Both the position numbers and the translations under genes were made by a program. From Acidobacteriota bacterium (GTDB taxonomy: Bacteria; Acidobacteriota; Blastocatellia; Pyrinomonadales; Pyrinomonadaceae), in the NCBI GenBank assembly GCA_963169175.1, contig CAUJFK010000121.1, positions 1-5,426 of the forward strand: a DNA stretch of 5,426 nt, written 5' to 3'. The notes beneath the pieces were generated by a model. It was not told the DNA's origin. It did not search any database and worked only from the letters and a program-made list of their open reading frames with translations. This document shows, piece by piece, positions 4,876 through 5,426 of this stretch (position 1 is its first letter; each line of letters opens with the position of its first letter).

Positions 4876-5426
4876 TTATTTGATCTTTCCATACTTGCGC
4901 AGAATGTTTAGCGTGGGTTCGAGTGGCAAGGCTTCGACGGTCCTTTTATCTTTGCCGGTGACGGTGGTTGCACCGAAGAGGGAATTATAGATGGCTTCCT
5001 CGGTTGCTTCTATAACGGTCAGGAAAAGCGGCGAAATGGCGTCGTTCGCGACCACTGAGGTTTGCCGCGTTTTTGTGCCGGGGCCGATCGGTTTTATCCG
5101 ATTTTCCGAGGCGGTCGAGAACGCGATCGCGTAATCGCCGCTTCCATTTGTCATCGCCGAACCCGTTCGGGCCAAACCGGCCATTGAGCGTTCCGCAAGA
5201 CGCCGGAGTTGGCGGTGATCGAGCGGAGCATCGGTCGCAATGACAATGATGATCGAGCCGTCCGCCGTTCGGTCTGCTTCGTCATATGGCCGCGACATGA
5301 CGGCCCTGCCTTTCAAATAATATTTGCCAAGCTCTATCCCGACAGGTGCACCGTCGATCGAAAGAACACCGCCGAAATTCGACTGCACAAGCACGCCGAC
5401 CGTATAGCCGCCAAGTGCGTCAGAAA
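4876..5426 (-). CDS. P1 / DmpA-family (S58) aminopeptidase, C-terminal part (5' end beyond window)
   Basis: The last 182 complete codons of an enzyme of the DmpA/BapA family, N-terminal-nucleophile hydrolases that release N-terminal amino acids from peptides, amides or beta-peptides. The reading frame is open to the right edge, and the residues there (DALGGYTVGVLVQSNFGG) are internal family sequence, so no start lies in view; the internal GTG at 5394 is not the start. Further family marks are GAPVGIEL, the segment GSIIIVIATDAPLDHRQLRR, RTGS and NGSGDYAIAFSTA. In the last, the Gly-Ser bond (Gly codon 5143-5145, Ser codon 5140-5142) matches the autocleavage site of DmpA, which splits the precursor into alpha and beta chains and exposes the nucleophilic Ser. 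The usual full length is about 350-390 aa, so roughly half is visible. The stop is TAA at 4878-4876. The gene converges on the zinc-ribbon operon and is not part of it. Substrate unknown. Confidence 0.92.
   Translation of the reverse strand, partial: SDALGGYTVGVLVQSNFGGVLSIDGAPVGIELGKYYLKGRAVMSRPYDEADRTADGSIIIVIATDAPLDHRQLRRLAERSMAGLARTGSAMTNGSGDYAIAFSTASENRIKPIGPGTKTRQTSVVANDAISPLFLTVIEATEEAIYNSLFGATTVTGKDKRTVEALPLEPTLNILRKYGKIK

Overview
The window is a bacterial chromosome fragment of moderately high GC with no RNA genes, CRISPR array, transposase or phage gene. Gene-start context, weak Shine-Dalgarno sequences, zinc-ribbon/DUF4190 proteins and short degenerate intergenic repeats would fit an Acidobacteriota-like organism (for example Blastocatellia). 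This is an inference from style, not from a marker gene, and Planctomycetes-like lineages remain possible.

Layout. (1) Positions 1-1097, minus strand: the first 365 codons of an aldehyde dehydrogenase of the ALDH8 / 2-aminomuconic-semialdehyde type, running off the left edge. Its last visible codons coincide with a tandem CTCTGCGT repeat. (2) Positions 1098-1324: a divergent intergenic region that must hold the starts of both flanking transcripts. (3) Positions 1325-4672, plus strand: three tightly packed genes, with a 2-nt gap and then an 11-nt overlap, almost certainly one operon. They encode a small zinc-ribbon + DUF4190-like membrane protein, a 484-aa M48-type peptidase-like protein carrying three Cys-rich zinc-ribbon modules, and a 479-aa very acidic protein with seven DxDGDGxxD calcium-binding-type repeats, a diverged helical repeat region and a YDAGx tail. 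(4) Positions 4673-4875: a convergent intergenic region with a large imperfect inverted repeat built from 9-bp units. (5) Positions 4876-5426, minus strand: the C-terminal part of a P1/DmpA-family (S58) self-processing aminopeptidase, running off the right edge.

The flanking genes are ordinary metabolic enzymes. The three-gene plus-strand operon is the part worth attention. The peptidase-like protein has AREMGH where M48 enzymes have a HExxH motif, so the first zinc-ligand His is an Arg, while the downstream ExxxD motif is intact. It may be an inactive scaffold or chaperone-like M48 relative, or a subfamily with altered metal binding. A membrane zinc-ribbon protein, a zinc-ribbon M48-like protein and a putative Ca2+-binding acidic repeat protein made from one transcript suggest a shared envelope- or protein-handling task. 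No function can be assigned from the sequence alone.
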